Position numbers and translations under genes: made by a program | Part shown: positions 63,191 through 64,000 of the stretch, piece after piece | Numbering within the stretch: the first letter of the stretch is position 1 | How the letters are laid out: every line of letters starts with the position of its first letter | From: DASYGT01 sp035999365 | GTDB lineage: Bacteria > Actinomycetota > Actinomycetes > Mycobacteriales > Jatrophihabitantaceae | Assembly: GCA_035999365.1 (NCBI GenBank) | Contig: DASYGT010000019.1 | Span: 62,001 to 126,000, forward strand | Length of the DNA stretch: 64,000 nucleotides | Direction of reading: 5' to 3' | The notes under the pieces: generated by a model | Seen by the model: the letters and a program-made list of their open reading frames with translations, nothing else | Told to the model about the DNA's origin: nothing | Databases searched by the model: none

Positions 63191-63949
63191 GTGCGGATCG
63201 ACCTCAACGCCGATGTCGGTGAGGGCTACGGCGTCTGGACCACCGGCGCGGACGAAGCGCTGCTCGACGTCGTCACCAGCGCCAATGTGGCATGCGGCTT
63301 TCACGCCGGTGACCCGCTCATCATGTGGCGGACATGCGCCTCTGCGGCCCGACGAGGTGTCCGGGTGGGCGCCCAGGTCGGCTACCGGGACCTTGCCGGA
63401 TTCGGTCGCCGCCGCATGGAGATACCGGCAGACGCCCTCACCGCGGATGTCGTCTACCAGATCGGCGCGCTGCAAGCCTGCGCCGGCGCCGTGGGAACCA
63501 GGGTGGGCTACGTGAAGCCACACGGCGCGCTCTACAACACCGCAGCGGACGATCCCGGGCAGGCCGACGCCGTTGTGGCGGCCGTGGCCGCGGTCGACAG
63601 CACCCTGCCCGTCCTGGGGCCGGCCGGCTCAGAGCTGGCTGATGCGGCGGCGCGCTACGGCGTGCCCTTCGTCGCGGAGGCCTTTGCCGACCGCGGCTAC
63701 CTCGCGTCCGGGCGACTCGTTCCGCGTGAGCGGCCTGATGCGCTGGTCACCGACCCGTCAACCGTTGCCGCACGTGCCGTGCGTTTCGTCACCGACAAGC
63801 GGCTGACGGCCGTCGACGGCACCGAGATCGACATCGAAGCCGCCTCGATCTGCGTGCACGGCGACACGCCCGGCGCTGCTGAGCTCGCACGCGTCGTGCG
63901 CAACGCGCTGCTCAGCGCCGGGATCGCCGTCGAACCCTTCACCGCATGA
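63191..63949 (+). CDS. pxpA: 5-oxoprolinase subunit A (LamB/YcsF family)
   Basis: Part of the ATP-dependent prokaryotic 5-oxoprolinase PxpABC, which opens pyroglutamate to glutamate. The N-terminus IDLNADVGEGYGVWTTGADE and the motifs SANVACGFHAGDP and VGAQVGYRDLAGFGRR are diagnostic, as is VKPHGALYN. Length is 252 residues. The GTG at 63191 is preceded by TACCGT and exactly 6 nt (leaderless). The stop overlaps the next gene start (ATGA). Confidence 0.94.
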   Translation: MRIDLNADVGEGYGVWTTGADEALLDVVTSANVACGFHAGDPLIMWRTCASAARRGVRVGAQVGYRDLAGFGRRRMEIPADALTADVVYQIGALQACAGAVGTRVGYVKPHGALYNTAADDPGQADAVVAAVAAVDSTLPVLGPAGSELADAAARYGVPFVAEAFADRGYLASGRLVPRERPDALVTDPSTVAARAVRFVTDKRLTAVDGTEIDIEAASICVHGDTPGAAELARVVRNALLSAGIAVEPFTA

Positions 63950-64000
63950 AATTCCTCCCGTACGGCGACACCGGTGTGCTCGTCGAGGCAGAGGAGGCCA
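63946..64000 (+). CDS. pxpB: 5-oxoprolinase subunit B (KipI-like), N-terminal fragment
   Basis: Only the first 18 codons are in the window (MKFLPYGDTGVLVEAEEA). The ATG overlaps the pxpA stop, and the sequence matches the start of KipI/PxpB proteins, which follow pxpA in the 5-oxoprolinase operon. The gene runs off the window edge, so the rest cannot be judged. Confidence 0.7.
   Translation, partial: MKFLPYGDTGVLVEAEEA

Overview
The window is a stretch of chromosome from a high-GC Gram-positive actinobacterium. Almost every gene has its nearest recognisable relative in the Mycobacterium tuberculosis Rv2726c-Rv2870c interval, and much of the local order is the same (dapF-miaA-Rv2728c; recX-recA-DUF3046; clgR-cinA-pgsA-rimO-argA-ftsK-dapA-thyX; rpsO-ribF-truB-dinF-rbfA-DUF503-infB-ylxR-nusA-rimP; Rv2867c-ispG-rip1-dxr). 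Blocks such as lhr-nei, a sulfate ABC transporter and an Eis-like acetyltransferase are spliced into that order. The genome looks like an actinobacterium related to, but outside, the mycobacteria; the exact genus cannot be fixed from this text. I see no rRNA, tRNA, CRISPR array, insertion sequence or prophage. Most genes lie on the minus strand in tight operons with 4-nt ATGA/GTGA overlaps.

Layout. 1-4.9 kb: dapF (cut by the window edge), miaA, an extradiol-dioxygenase-like protein, a DUF349 protein and miaB. 4.9-8.8 kb: RNase Y, then recX-recA and DUF3046, with two different DNA-damage promoter elements upstream of recA. 8.9-15 kb: Lhr helicase with a Nei/Fpg glycosylase, and a TetR regulator. 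15-22.9 kb: clgR, cinA, pgsA, rimO, argA, ftsK, dapA, thyX. 23-28.6 kb: a ribbon-helix-helix regulator plus DUF4097 protein module with a clear operator, a YcaQ/AlkX-type glycosylase, DedA, GNAT, NlpC/P60 and DUF2461 genes. 28.6-32.8 kb: dapB, an M16 protease, an unknown membrane protein coupled to a tiny proline-rich ORF, a macrodomain protein and an Rrf2 regulator. 32.7-38.7 kb: cysA-cysW-cysT-sbp sulfate uptake, an MFS transporter, and an ArsR-SRPBCC pair. 38.8-50.6 kb: the translation/RNA superoperon pnp, rpsO, ribF, truB, dinF, rbfA, DUF503, infB, ylxR, nusA, rimP. 50.7-54.4 kb: two small Rv2843/Rv2844-like genes, an Eis-like acetyltransferase, a HAD phosphatase and a GNAT protein. 54.5-59.4 kb: ispG, site-2 protease, dxr and an alpha-hydroxy-acid oxidase. 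59.4-64 kb: PepSY protein, DHA2 efflux pump, Tat-exported DyP peroxidase and the start of a 5-oxoprolinase (pxpAB) operon.

Functionally the window carries three lysine/diaminopimelate genes (dapA, dapB, dapF), two MEP isoprenoid genes (dxr, ispG), three tRNA or ribosomal-protein modification genes (miaA, miaB, rimO), and a large RNA-metabolism set (RNase Y, PNPase, NusA, IF-2, RbfA, RimP, S15). The most informative non-coding signal is a repeated leaderless-start signature, TANNNT followed by exactly six bases and then ATG/GTG. It precedes at least ten genes and fixes their start codons. Other regulatory signals readable from sequence are a LexA box and a PafBC-type motif at recA, a ClgR box at clgR, a 9+9 bp palindrome at the ribbon-helix-helix gene, a 6+6 bp palindrome in the arsR promoter, and a palindrome over the -10 element of the sulfate operon.
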